Source: Congeria kusceri
Lineage: Eukaryota; Mollusca; Bivalvia; Myida; Dreissenidae
DNA length: 64,000 nucleotides
Assembly: GCA_027627225.1 (NCBI GenBank)
Contig: CM051026.1
Location: 5,138,415 to 5,202,414 of the forward strand
Reading direction: 5' to 3'
The translations under genes were made by a program, and so were the position numbers. Below the pieces are notes generated by a model. It searched no databases. It was not told the DNA's origin and saw nothing but the letters and a program-made list of their open reading frames with translations. Below, piece by piece: positions 46,704-57,508 of this stretch (position 1 is its first letter; each line of letters opens with the position of its first letter).

Positions 46704-47766
46704 TACGAGGGGTGTCCAAAATGTTTATGTACTGATATTTCTGTTAATTGTTGTTGTATACAAAGTTCATATATCTCACATGTATATACAAAATCGATTA
46801 GAGCATGTTAATGTCTGAAGCTGTCATATTTAATTAGCAAAACCATTTTAGAATTTAGTTAATACGGATGTATATTGTATAGAAACGCATTTCAGAGGAA
46901 GAGACCGGTAATTGCAGACACATACAAACTCCGTAATTTTGCAGTTTTAAGCTGGGGCCAACCTTAAAAAATTGTTTGTTTGCCATGGCCTACCCAAGGT
47001 AGCTGGTTGGTAGGCAATTTTTTTATGCTAATTTATTAATGATCCATTTAGAGCCAAAATATAGCGTATAATACAGACATTGCTTTTGATAATATAATCA
47101 AGTTTCTGTTGATATATTGACAAAGAGCCCGTTGTTTTCACAAGTTTCATAAAACATGATAAGAATTGCAATTTGGTATAGCCTATGTTAAGCAAGCGCC
47201 TAGCTGATACAGTTAATTTAATAACCCATTGGAAAACGACCGAAATGAAAGAAGAGCGAGCTTTTATTTAACCCAAATAAAAAATACGAATCCGAAAAGA
47301 ATATTCGGATTAAAAAAAAAAATGGTTTGATTTAACAAAGAAAAAAAATTTGAGTATGGGCTTTTTCGTCAGGTAGGTAGGCAATGGCAAACAAAGTTTT
47401 TTTTTGTTGTGCCTGGCTTGTTTTGTCATGTGATTCACAAAAAATGTGGATTCATCGACACAATCGTTGAATCGAGTGTTTTCAGTGATAGTATTTTTTG
47501 AAATGCCAAATATTGTATCGGTAAAAGAAAGGTGATATCTTTGACGTTCATCGATGACGTTACATTTCGACGCGACGTGCTACGATAGCGCTACAATGTC
47601 AGTGCTTTATAAACTGGTTTTGTTTTGTAGTTTAAAGCAGCATAATGAATGTCACATATAATTGTAGAGTAAAGTCTGATAATTCTAGACATAATAATTG
47701 TTTATGTGTCTGGCGAAAATTGTGAGTAATTCAGTGAGTACACACACTTTTTGGACACCCTTCGTA
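46704..47766. mobile_element. mariner-like non-autonomous element
   Basis: Terminal inverted repeats of 29 bp (46704-46732 and 47738-47766) begin TACGAGGGGTGTCCAAAA and TACGAAGGGTGTCCAAAA in reverse complement, with a handful of differences. The CGAGGGGTGT start after TA closely resembles known mariner termini. No transposase frame with its catalytic aspartates could be found, so this is a deletion derivative, and it contains a second TIR element at 46968-47405. The outer TA on each side fits mariner target choice. Confidence 0.75.
46968..47405. mobile_element. TIR element nested inside the mariner-like element
   Basis: TTGTTTGCCATGGCCTACC on the left faces GGTAGGCAATGGCAAACAA on the right (one mismatch). 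An inner hairpin AATCCGAA ... TTCGGATT lies near 47290-47312. No coding. Its position inside the larger element makes it the younger insertion. Confidence 0.65.
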
Positions 47767-48280
47767 TTGTTGTCTATGCAAATGTTTCACATACCTATTG
47801 AATTGTGTTCTTTCTATATAATGTTGCAGTTTCTATTAAGTAATTTATCAACACTATTACACATTCAAGTAAATTAAAAAGAGTTTTTTTTACATGTTGA
47901 CAAAAAAATATAATCTGGAATCGATACATTTTTATTGTACGTCACTTGAACTTCGATTTGTTAAATGAAACTTTTATTGTCAACAAAACCAAGTGCTGTT
48001 TCTATGTTAAGTTACTATTATCTGAACATGTGGATTTATGATGTGTGCATTTGCATCTGCAGCAGAATCATGAGTGTATAACAGGTTAACAACGGTGAAG
48101 TATGTACTAAATGTAACTAAAGGACCAGACTCACAGGAAGTTCTCTATAAAACACGGGCACGTGTTTTACCATAATACGTTGTTGTTGTTTTATCTTTAA
48201 TGAGCCTTTGAAATATATCTTATTAAATTATATAAACTTTAACTGTGGTGAAAACGTCACGCATTCGTGTATAAGTATGA
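47767..48280. other. Non-coding stretch, nothing recognised
   Basis: AT-rich; no supported feature. Confidence 0.4.
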
Positions 48281-48282
48281 AA

Positions 48283-48860
48283 TAATTGTCGATTTTTAGT
48301 TGTTTATCTGTAAATAAACAACGGTTTTGAGTTCTGATGCTATTACAAATTTTTTCGATAGACAAAGAACACAGTTATCGTTGTTAAACTACCCAATGAA
48401 CGTCGCAAAAATATATCCCGATTCTGAGTGGAGAATACAAAACTATTGTTTTCATTACAATTGCAAAACTATTTTTCAAGTCATTGTTAAAATCGAAAAA
48501 AAAACGCATTATCGTTGTTAATCGGCCAATATTTTTTTTGGTCGTTCTGATGCGTGGTTATTTAACCCTTTAATTCCTCTGCACCAGATCGTTGTTTATT
48601 GGCCGATAAACAACGCAAAATCGAAAATGTAATCGAATCGAATCTTAAATATAAGCGTATCAGAACGAAAAATAGTTGTTTATTACAGATAAAAAACGAT
48701 AAAGCTAAAATTATTTTAATTCTTACATGACATGACGACATATTCTGCAATTACAATGAGAACTATAGTTTACAGTTTCGAAACTACTTTTGCGAGATGT
48801 TTGCTATTTAACATCGGAATTTTTTCTTGTTTTTCTTTAGAAAACTTTGCGCGTGTCACG
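48283..48860 (+). repeat. Palindromic repeat family P, host copy split by another copy
   Basis: The left half 48283-48340 (AAATAATTGTCGATTTTTAG to GAGTTCTGATGC) and the right half from 48655 (GCGTATCAGAACG, then TTGTTTATTACAGATAAAAAAC and a diverged module 2) would be continuous around the palindrome centre. A second, oppositely oriented family-P copy sits between them. Confidence 0.7.
48341..48654 (-). repeat. Palindromic repeat family P, copy inserted in another copy
   Basis: Begins near TTTTTTCGATAGACAAAG, has module 2, then a degraded left arm (CGGCCAATATTTTTTTTGG) and a good right arm TTGTTTATTGGCCGATAAACAA. It lies at the centre of the older copy's palindrome. Confidence 0.72.
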
Positions 48861-48957
48861 TAAAAATTGCTGTTTAATTTAACTTAAACAGCCGATATAG
48901 AAAACATTACCAAGTTATTTAAAATCAATATTCGAACGTGACAAGCGCCATGTGTTC

Positions 48958-49235
48958 TATTGATACTGAACAAAATTTACCGTTGTTAAACTACGGTACC
49001 AAGAAACAACACGAAACAAATTGTTCCGAAACTGTAAAAAATATTTCGGATTGTAATTGCGGAATTTGTTGTCAGGTCATGTTAGAATCGAACTAATCTT
49101 CGCATTATCGTTGTTTATCGGCTAATAAACAACGACTTGTTGTTCTAACGCCCTCGTGGTCTAATTCCTAGGCATCAAAACTCAAACTCGTTGTTTAATA
49201 GCCGATAAACAAATCTAAATTTAAGATTATTTCAT
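48958..49235 (-). repeat. Palindromic repeat family P, divergent subtype
   Basis: Carries TTGTCAGGTCATGTTAGAATC and arms TTGTTTATCGGCTAATAAACAA and TTGTTTAATAGCCGATAAACAA, but its module 2 differs from the usual (GAAACAAATTGTTCCGAAAC). The copy at 50865-51095 shares this subtype. Confidence 0.75.
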
Positions 49236-49314
49236 AAGCATATTTACATGTTCTATAGCGAATGAATGAAATTTGTTTTGATGAAAATATTCACCCTCTA
49301 TTCCGAAAAACAAT

Positions 49315-50285
49315 AATCCTGACCTAGTTGCAACTCCGTCATGTTGCATATTGACTGGTACACGTGCAACATGTTTTTCGACGAAGGAGGAGAATACGAT
49401 TCGCTAATTGTGTGGCTGATTTACGCTTCTGAGTAGTGTTTCTCATTCCCGTCCCCGCACAAACTCATAATAGCTAAACAATCTTCAAAGGAGCGACATG
49501 GGCCCATATTTAGAAAGAGTTGAAAATATGTTAAAACACCACCACCATCAACAACACCAACAACCATTTATTAGCTCTTAAGCATACAGTTGCTTTCTGG
49601 CCATATGCAAAACACAAGTGCTATACATGGATGAGCAATATATGGAATTAGGTAATAAAAGAAGTTAACAAAAAACATAATATATCTCTAACAAAGTAAT
49701 AAATGTCACAGTCCTTTGGAACATGTGCTCGATAAATACTATTAATGGAATTTAATTGCGAATATTTTCATCAAAATCTTGAAACTATCGATTTCTTTGT
49801 CAAACTAAACTCCTATTAAAGAATTTCTTAATTTTCGAACATTTATAAATACCAGCATGTAGCTGTGATAACATGGAGAGCAAATATCTTAATGGCTTGT
49901 TTTCACTACCTCTTCCGATTGAAAAGAAATGGCCACGACTTAAAATATTGTTGACTTCTTTCATGTAAAGGGACCATTCTGAAACTGAAACGCGAGGCTC
50001 CGAATCGTGGGTGTGTAACCTCACAACTAGGCTGCACACAATGTTTTAATGGTATGCGTCCCTTTGTTCAGTTTTTGCTCGTAATTTCTAATAAAATGTT
50101 GATAATTTTTATAATAATTGCTTTATATATGATATTTTTCTAGATAATTACTTAATGTTAGATCTTTGGTAGTGCGGGTCACAATGACTATGTACGATCT
50201 TTATCCGTGGTGATCTCATGTGAAACGATAAGTATTCCCGATGCTCACGTAATGTACTGTCCGTTTTTATCCGATCTTCAGAACA
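49315..50285. repeat. Duplicated block D2, copy a
   Basis: Collinear with 58318-59905. Shared landmarks in order: TCCTGACCTAGTTGCAACTC, GACTGGTACACGTGCA, CCCGCACAAACTCAT, a CAACAACA run, AGTGCTATACATGGATGAG, a CCATATGCAAAA phrase, GAGGCTCCGAATCGTG, and repeated TACGATCTTTAT. There is no gene. Copy b carries an extra insertion with SINE-like sequence. Confidence 0.85.
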
Positions 50286-50570
50286 CATCCTGAAAATGTT
50301 TGTTGGCACAATATCACGGCCAAGTTCAATAATCAACCAAATCGTCCCAGGAATTGTGGAGTTATGGCCCATGATTTATATACAATCTCTAAGTCCAAAT
50401 GTTTTCATCTGATCTTTTTACAACTTCATGAAAATCTTTGTTGGCATAATATTTCGATTATCAGCCAACTCGCACCAAGAATTGTGGAGTTAAGGTAATG
50501 AATTATCTAAAATTGGTATTTTAGGTGTTTCCGCTATCCAATGAACTGTGACATTTTACGCATCATTATA
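50275..50570 (+). repeat. Fragment of the 175-bp core repeat
   Basis: Two diverged units with TGAAAATGTTTGTTGGCA, AATTGTGGAGTTATGGCCC and TGAATTATCTAAAATTGGT match the cores at 8795 and 11464. Neither element end was found. Confidence 0.6.
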
Positions 50571-50607
50571 TATGTTTTGCTTTTGTATGACTGATATAAA
50601 ACGCACA

Positions 50608-50773
50608 TTCTGACATGATACTCGCTATTTTTATCTGTAGACAAAGAACAAAACTACCCAATAAACGACGCAAAAGAAGTCCCGATTCTGAGCGGAGCAT
50701 AGTGAAAAGTAGTTCTAATTACAATTGCAAAAATATGTCAAATCAGAATCACTCTGCGCGTGTCTTGTTAGAA
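50608..50773 (-). repeat. Family P module 2 standing alone
   Basis: The stretch starts TTCTGACATGATACTCGC and ends CTTGTTAGAA, i.e. it is bounded by the TTCTAACATGAT inverted pair. It contains TCCCGATTCTGAGCGGAGCA. A module 1 begins immediately at 50774 in the opposite sense to the usual composite, so the modules can recombine or move independently. Confidence 0.7.
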
Positions 50774-50864
50774 TTAAGAAATAATTTTTGATTTATCGTT
50801 GTTTATCGGCCAATAAACAACGATTTGGAGTTCTGATGCGTAGGAATTAAACCACGAGGATGTT
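50774..50864 (+). repeat. Family P module 1, left arm only
   Basis: TTAAGAAATAATTTTTGATT, then the perfect small palindrome TTGTTTATCGGCCAATAAACAA, then GATGCGTAGGAATTAAACC. It stops at the inner loop (CACGAGGATG), where the next copy begins. Confidence 0.75.
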
Positions 50865-51095
50865 TTCTATACACAAAGAACAAAATTCATCGTTGTTAAA
50901 CTTCTAATAAACAACCCGAAAAATAGTTCAGAAACTATATACTTCGCACTGTAATTGCAGAAAATGTTGTCAGGTCATGTTAGAATCGAAATAATGTTCG
51001 CATTATCGTTTATTGTTTAATAAACACCGATTTGTCGTTCTGATGCGGTTTTTTAGCCGATAACACAACTTTAGATCGAACATCATTTCTTTTAT
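50865..51095 (-). repeat. Palindromic repeat family P, divergent subtype, degraded
   Basis: Begins TTTTCTATACACAAAGAAC; TTGTCAGGTCATGTTAGAATC links it to 48958-49235. The right arm is shortened (TTTTTTAGCCGATAACACAA). Confidence 0.7.
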
Positions 51096-51114
51096 AATGT
51101 AAGCAAATATCGGT

Positions 51115-51318
51115 TCCAAACGGACATGGAATGTTGTATTCAGTGGATAGTTTCGTATAAAAATAAAGATGGAGTAGTGAAATGGATCGAGAGATCGTGA
51201 GTGCTGTTTGTTTTGCAAATTGTGAAAGTGGTGTAAAATATGATGCACAAATGAACGAATATAAAGGATCATAAATCAAACAACAACTTGCAGTCAAAGA
51301 CGCATTTATGTTAATTAA
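51115..51318. repeat. Duplicated block D3, copy a
   Basis: GACATGGAATGTTG, GGATAGTTTCGTATAAA, GAGAGATCGTGAGT and CAACTTGCAGTCAAA match 62845-62990 in order. Confidence 0.7.
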
Positions 51319-51665
51319 TTTAGAAATAATTTTTGTTTTTTAATCGTTGTTTATCGGCCAATAAACAACGATTTGGAGTTCTGATGCTTAGGAATTAAAC
51401 CAAGAAGGGGTTAGCACGAGTTGTTTAATAGCCACGCATCAGAACGACAAAGAGTTGTTTAGTGCTCGATAAACACTAATTATGCGAACATTATTTCGCT
51501 TTTAAGATGAGTTGACCTATATTTTTGCAATTGTAATTGAAACATATTTTTACTATGCTCCGCTCAGAATCGGAACTTCTTTTTGCTTCGTTTATTGGGT
51601 AGTTTAACAACGATAATTTTGTTCTTTGTCCATAGAAACATTAGCGAGTATCACGTTACAATATT
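51318..51665 (+). repeat. Palindromic repeat family P, full-length copy
   Basis: Both modules are present. The left arm TTGTTTATCGGCCAATAAACAA is perfect and the right arm is slightly changed (TTGTTTAGTGCTCGATAAACA). Module 2 with ATGCTCCGCTCAGAATCGG runs to TTAGCGAGTATCACGTTACA. Confidence 0.87.
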
Positions 51666-51669
51666 ACTT

Positions 51670-52165
51670 AGATTACGATCTTTAAGCGCGATCATGATTA
51701 CAAAATCTCCCAATATCCTTGGTATTTGTGGCAAATCTTTTTCCATATTTAAAAAATACGATCACGTATGCATGTAATTTAATAATTTAAACATTTATTT
51801 CTCTTTTTATTGAAGTGATCAGTATTGTTTTTGTAACCGGTGACAAAAAAAAGCTATTAACATACTAATGTAAATAATCTGATGCCATTGGTTTTTGGTG
51901 AACATGTTACTGTTATAACAAGAACAGTCGCCGTGGGAGCTTTTGTCAACATGTGTTCTTTAAAATATTGTTCAGGGCCCATAGTTATGTTTTATAATGG
52001 CACTTATTTTTGTAGAATATACATTGATTGTATATATAGTGTAGAGCACTTTTGAACGTATATCCATTATGAAAATAGTGCTATGTAAATATATATATAT
52101 AGTCACCAATCTGTTATTAGCATGAATGTCGAAAATATAATTTTATGGTGAGGCTAAAAAAATTA
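51670..52165. other. Non-coding stretch, nothing recognised
   Basis: AT-rich; no supported feature. Confidence 0.4.
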
Positions 52166-52167
52166 AT

Positions 52168-52368
52168 TGTGTGTTCCGGGCAACGGTTTCAAAAATCTTA
52201 GGTAGGGTCGGTATTGAGGTTTTTAAAGACACATTCCGGTAAAAAAAAAACATTAAAATTATCTAATATCTGACGAATACAGATTTCACGAAAAAAAAAA
52301 CAATCGTCGCTAAAATTTTAGGGTCAGGGGTTATTTGCTAGGTAGAGTCGGGATGCCCGAAACACAGA
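52168..52368. mobile_element. Small TIR element (MITE-like)
   Basis: TGTGTTCCGGGCAACGG on the left and GATGCCCGAAACACAG on the right are imperfect inverted repeats. CTTAGGTAGGGTCGG and GCTAGGTAGAGTCGGG are subterminal and in direct orientation. About 200 bp, no coding. Confidence 0.6.
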
Positions 52369-52644
52369 AACAAAATTGGCTCGATTTCGGAAGAGAACGG
52401 GCAATTGTAAACTCAACGTTGGAATCAGTAAACGCGGGTTTCGTGCGATTTTACTATTATTTTTGTAATGCATTCAAGTGCAGTGTTGCAGACCTTGAAC
52501 ATTGGAACAAATAGAAAGCATAAATAATATTGTTCATTTTATTTGAAGCGTGAGAGGCCGGGTTTTATAAATTACAGATAATATTAGTTTGTACCCAAGT
52601 CACACGCACGTGCTTTATTACTCGTATGCTATGTAGAATCATAT

Positions 52645-52800
52645 TTTTCACAAATCATATTTTTCACACGCCTGTGAAGAATAGGATCTCATTTGTCACA
52701 TGAAATAAGTGTGAAGAATATGATTGGCCAAAAAGGGGGTATGCGTACGGATCACATTTTTCACATAATTTAAGGTGAAATTGTAACGCGACAAGCGATT
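52645..52800. mobile_element. TTCAC-family element, partial copy
   Basis: AATCATATTTTTCACAAATC then CACGCCTGTGAAGAATAGG matches, in reverse complement, the right end of the element at 45770-46044. The GGGGGTATGCG phrase is also shared with that element's GGGGTATGCATG. Confidence 0.65.
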
Positions 52801-52832
52801 AAATCATTATTCGGAGCATAATTATACAGTAA

Positions 52833-52975
52833 TCATCATCGTTATCATCACCATCATCATCATCACCATCATCGTCACCATCGTCATCATCATCATTGTC
52901 ATCATCGTCATCATAATTATTTTATGCATCACCAGTATTATAATTATACTTAACGTCATCATCAGTATTGTCATC
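52833..52975. repeat. ATC trinucleotide microsatellite
   Basis: Interrupted CATCATCAC and CATCGTCAT runs with a degenerate right flank. Confidence 0.9.
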
Positions 52976-53304
52976 ACTATGAGAAACTAAGCCCTATTGA
53001 GGAGCTACTTGTGTGTGCATGCGCTTAATCGTTTGTCAATACGTTTGTACGGTCTAATTAGGAGACAGACATGTATATGTACATATATATGTACATGTTT
53101 ATGTACTCGCGTACTTTCATACGAACGTACACCTTTTTATTGGGATATTAACCAATGCACGCATCTGAACGTACGTACAAAGACACGTCCTATTTTGGAT
53201 CATTAAACCCAAAATAACCATGCATATATCCGCCCGAACTAGAATATTCGTATACACGGACGGTAATATAATGATCTTATTAGAACCTCCGCACATGTTA
53301 GTAC

Positions 53305-53605
53305 GTACGTTTGGACAGTACAGTAGCGTAGCGTACCGTACCTCCCGTATCGTATCGTACGGTACCATATCGTTCCTTACCGTATCGTACTGTACCTAAC
53401 CGTACCGTACCTAACCGTAAAGTATCGTACCGTACCGTACCGCATGGTACCGTACTGTACCGTACCGTACATTTCCATACCATAGCATTACAAACCATAC
53501 CGTACATGCCATGCCATGCCACACTATACCATGCCATAGCATACCAAGTCGTACCATACTTAACCGTCTCGTACCATACCATGCATACTGTAGCGTACCG
53601 TAAAT
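53305..53605. repeat. Degenerate pentanucleotide array (CCGTA/CCATA)
   Basis: About 300 bases of CGTAC/CCGTA pentamers, drifting to CCATA/CCATG in the right half. Minus-strand frames of 82-94 codons (rich in Tyr, Gly, Val, Trp) are artefacts of the five-base period. Confidence 0.9.
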
Positions 53606-53614
53606 CACGTACAT

Positions 53615-53795
53615 GTGAAAAATAGTGTGAAAAATAGGATTAGGATTTAAAAAATTCACTTTTTTTTTTATTTGAACACTTTTTTTTCATGTGTGAAGAA
53701 TATGATTTGAGTGCATATCAACAACTGGACACAGAAAATGTGAAGAATGAAATCGCGATATGAGAAGAATGAGATCATATTTTTCATGACTTTAA
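53615..53795. mobile_element. TTCAC-family element, partial copy
   Basis: Shares GAAGAATATGATTT, CATATCAACAACTGGA and TGTGAAGAAT phrases with 45770-46044, and CATATTTTTCATGAC at its right edge. With 52645-52800 it may be one copy split by the two microsatellites. Confidence 0.55.
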
Positions 53796-53799
53796 TCAA

Positions 53800-54095
53800 A
53801 CATAAATCGCCATCACTGTCTGTCGTATCCTTCACCGCTTGGTTTGGTGACCGCGACTTTCAGTCCTGTTTAATTTAAACACAGCTGTGGTTTTGGTTCC
53901 TGTTGATGTGTCCGGATGTGTTCGAATTTACTGATTTCTGCTTGGGTGGTTGATAGAAACAGTCCTTTGGGAACATACTCAAGGTCCAGTAAAATTTTAT
54001 CTTATTTATTTACAATGGAACCATAGGTCGGTCTGCAGAAGCTATTTAATACTCAAATGTGCATTTCAATAATAATCATTTTTTTAAATATAGAT
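53800..54095. other. Non-coding stretch, nothing recognised
   Basis: No supported feature. Confidence 0.4.
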
Positions 54096-54096
54096 T

Positions 54097-55768
54097 TTTA
54101 GCTCGACTTTTCGAAGAAAAAAAAGTCGAGTAACAAAGCCGTCGCCGCCGGTCCGGCCGGTCCGGCCATGGCCGGACCACTTTTTCGGCCGATTGAAGTA
54201 TTTGGCCAGACCACGTTTTTTTCCTTAAAAGTCGTATTTTATCAGGTTTTCTGTCTAAATTTCATGTCGAAAAGTGGAATGTTGTTTTACAGCGGGGCAA
54301 TAAAATTGCGTCCGTCCGTATACCACAGAGTGCGTACAGATAAGATCTTAATCACTATTGATTGATGCGCACATGGTGATGAAACTGCGCTGTATAAACA
54401 AATTATATACAAAATCAGGTATCCAATTGATAATCTTAACTTTCTTTTTAGGTTTGCTAAATTTAGTTTATATGTATACGACTTCGCAGTATTCATTTAA
54501 AGCCATCATCGGTAAATAGAAATACATGTAGTGTATTTATGACAGTTATTAAACATTTTATTTTCATTTTGAAATATGCTGAGTATTGAAGATCGAGTAA
54601 AATTAAATGTTAAATTCTGTCAGTGTTTCTTCTTTTATATTAATAAGCACGGTTATACTGATTGTTTTACTTTGACGTTAATTGTCAAATATTGACAGGG
54701 ACGTCGACATATCTGGCAAAAAACTTCTAAAAATGAGCAAAATAACCGGCGCTGGCAGCGTACGATTTAAGGTTGAAATATGCCGGACAACGCTCCTACG
54801 AGCATTCCAGAATAATTTTTTTTTCGGGGGAGCATGCCCCCGGACCCCCCCCCCCCCTAGTTGAACCGGGTTCGATGTACAATTTGGCCGGACCACCTTT
54901 CAAATGGCGGCGACGGGCCTGAGTAATTGTCGTCGCCCTTCGCCTGCTTCTGCGTCAGCGTCTGCGTTAGTTTAGTTTTTTGGCTAAGTTTTAAGGTTAA
55001 GTTTCTTGGCAGAGTCCATTTCGCAAAAACTATCAAAGGTATCCATTTGAAATTTTCAATACTTGTTCAGTATCAAAAGGGTTCTCCATTACAACAAGGT
55101 AGGTAACCCTGTTTGTATTTCCAGAGTTACCTTTCCTTGTTTGGACGTATTTTGACAAAAAATTTGTAAATATGAAATTTCACAATAACTATCAAGACAT
55201 TAAATTAAAACTCAGGGTACTTGTTTATGGAGCTGAAACCATTCTGCAGACAAGAGGAGGTAACTCTTTAAAGGGTTTTGATGAACTTATTACCCTTATT
55301 ATAACTTACAATTTTCCTTTTCGGTCAAATTTCTCAATACCTATATGAAGTATTGACTTGAAACTCAAAGTAGTTGATCAAGTGATGAACTTATTCTGTA
55401 TACAAGAGGTGGTAACTCCATCAAGGATTTTGGTTGAGTTATTGCCCTTTTTCAACTTAGAAATTTCGCTTTAGGTCAAATTTCACAATATCTGTAAGTG
55501 GTTTTGACTTGAAACACAATGTCACAGTTATGAACCCATTTTGTAGACAAGATGAGGTAACTATATCAAGGATTTGGGTGGAGTTATTGCCCTTTTTTCA
55601 ACTTAAAATTGTTTGTTTTAGGTCAAATTTCTCAATATCTATAGGAGGTTTTGACTTGAAATTCAAAAGAACTCTATGACAGTGATAAACTTATCATACA
55701 CATAAGCCTATATTACTATCAAATATGAGAAAGTCAAGCGTCCAGCACCCGTAGGCGGTGCTCTTGTT
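54097..55768 (+). mobile_element. Helentron-like element carrying a nested insertion
   Basis: A 5' hairpin CTCGACTTTT (54102-54111) pairs perfectly with AAAAGTCGAG (54121-54130). A 3' hairpin AGCACC (55744-55749) pairs with GGTGCT (55757-55762) and overlaps the terminal CTCTTGTT (55761-55768). The core from about 55000 holds four diverged units of about 130 bp (GACTTGAAACTCAAAG, CAAGAGGAGGTAACTC). A segment between about 54145 and 54905 looks like a separate insertion. Confidence 0.62.
54145..54905. mobile_element. Probable insertion inside the Helentron-like element
   Basis: TGGCCGGACCAC occurs at both borders (about 54169 and 54887), as do GTCGCCGCC (54141) and GGCGGCGAC (54905), its inverse. 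The interior holds a GGGGGAGCATGCCCCCGGAC block, a 13-C run at 54845-54857 and no recognised coding. Border definition is weak because the host carries GTCG-rich sequence itself. Confidence 0.4.
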
Positions 55769-55794
55769 TAAATAACGCTTTGTCAAAATCCCAC

Positions 55795-56895
55795 TTCCGG
55801 GCTATAAGATTAATTTACTTGTGTCAAAATTGGGTTAATTAAAGAAGCAAAAAAAAAACAGTCTCAAAATATGTTGTATTTGGTATGATATACTCAGCCA
55901 AAGAAGAAATCTGACTGCGTATAGTTTGTCGCTTTCTAATTCTTGTATCAAATTATGAATAGTCAGGTTTCTTTTTTGGTTGAGTAAACACGATGTGCTA
56001 ATATGCAAGGCAATCTGCTTTCTTTCGATACTTTATTATAAAAAAATGTTCATCAAATTATTGTTCGTGTGTTTGAATAAAAACTATACTTTTCGTCCCT
56101 TTGTCCAATGTAAACATCATTTAATTAATATATGATACTCTCTCATTGGTCTTCAGACAAATAACAAAATTATCGCTGTTAAACTACCCAATAAACAACG
56201 AAAAAAGGAGTCCCGATTCTAAGCGGAGCATAGTAAACTTAGGTCCAATTGCAATTGCAAAAAAATATATGTAAAATCGTGTTAGAATCGAAATAATTTT
56301 CGCATTATCCTTGTTTATCGGCCAATAAACAACACTTTTTCGTTCGGATGCGTGGTTTAATTCCTACGCATCAAGACTCCAAATCGTTGTTTATTGGCCG
56401 ATAAACAACGATAAATCGAAAATTATTTCTAAAATAATGTCGCCTGAAATCATAGAAAACGTTTCATAGATTTACAATCATTTTTTTATTGATGTAAAAG
56501 AACAACCATTGCTCCAGTAGTGCTGCAAGTTGGAGATCTTATAGCGCTTCCTGTCCGTGTGTTCGGCGGTGCATGTAGTCCAGTCCATCCTTCCCGCCTC
56601 GTGCTGGACACGTGCAACTTGTGTCTGCATAATTTAATAGTTGCATAATAATTGTCGTCTGCATAATTTAACAGCTGCATACGTGTCGTCTGCACAATGT
56701 CACGCGTCCCATTTTATAGAACGGAACATCTGTGTCGTAGATAAAATACGGGTTAAATCGATCTTACTTGTAAACCGGAAGTCTACCTGAAAATTAACCT
56801 GCAAAAGTTTCCGATATGGAAGGCTGATTGAAAAGGTGTTTGTTCATACGGCGATCGTTTCTGTACACGAAGTGGCAAAGGGTGAGCTAGTGTGG
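55795..56895. repeat. Duplicated block D1, copy b
   Basis: Collinear with 45025-46170 (landmarks given there). Differences: the 275-bp TTCAC element is absent at 56536, and about 100 extra bases (from TTCGGCGGTGCATG) are present near 56560-56650. The Helentron-like element at 54097-55768 ends directly at its left border. Confidence 0.85.
56140..56430 (-). repeat. Palindromic repeat family P, copy within D1b
   Basis: Module 2 with CCCGATTCTAAGCGGAGCA, left arm TTGTTTATCGGCCAATAAACAA, right arm TTGTTTATTGGCCGATAAACAA. The inner loop is deleted (GATGCGTGGTTTAATTCCTA) compared with the duplicate at 45340. Confidence 0.87.
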
Positions 56896-57508
56896 TCACT
56901 TATAGTCATTGTCTCATGTCGTTTGGTTGTGTCACGTCATTGCGTCGTTTGATTTTGTCATGTTTCGTCACTTGGTTGTGTCACTTTGTTGCGTCACTTG
57001 GTTGTGTCACGTCATTGCGTCGTTTGGTTGTGTTACGTCGTTGCATCGTTTGGTTGTGTCACGTCGTTGCATCGTTTGGTTGAGTCAATTCGTTGCCTCC
57101 CTTGCTTGTATCACGTCGTTGCACCGTTTAGTTGTGTCACGTCGTTGCATCGCTTTGTTACGTCATGTCGTTGAGTTGTTTGGTTGTGTCACCTCGTTGC
57201 ATCGTTTTGTTGTGTCACGTCATTGATTCGTTTGGTTGTGTCACATCGTTGCATCGTTTTGTTGTGTGACGTCGTCGATTTGATTGATTGTGTCACACCT
57301 TTGCATCGTTTTTTTTTGTGTCACGTCGTTTATTCTGTGATTGTGTCACGTCGTTGCATCGTTTGGTTGTTTCAAGTCATTGATTCGCTAGGTTGTGTCA
57401 TGTCGTCGAATCACTTTCTTATGTCATGTCGTTACATCGTTTGGTTGTGTCACGTCGTTGCATCACGTGGTTGTCACGTCGTTAAATACCGTGACTGTCA
57501 TCGTCGTT
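56896..57508 (+). repeat. 26-bp minisatellite, array S4
   Basis: About 23 units of the GTTGCATCGTTTG + GTTGTGTCACGTC subtype, as in S3. It ends exactly where the half palindrome at 57509 starts. Plus frames of 63-108 codons are artefacts. Confidence 0.92.

Noticed and set aside
53298..53659. Tyr/Gly/Val/Trp-rich minus-strand frames
   Set aside because: Products of the pentanucleotide array.
54678..54896. 72-codon minus-strand frame near the poly-C tract
   Set aside because: It lies within an insertion-like repetitive segment with a GGGGGAGCATGCCCCCGGAC block and poly-C; no domain.
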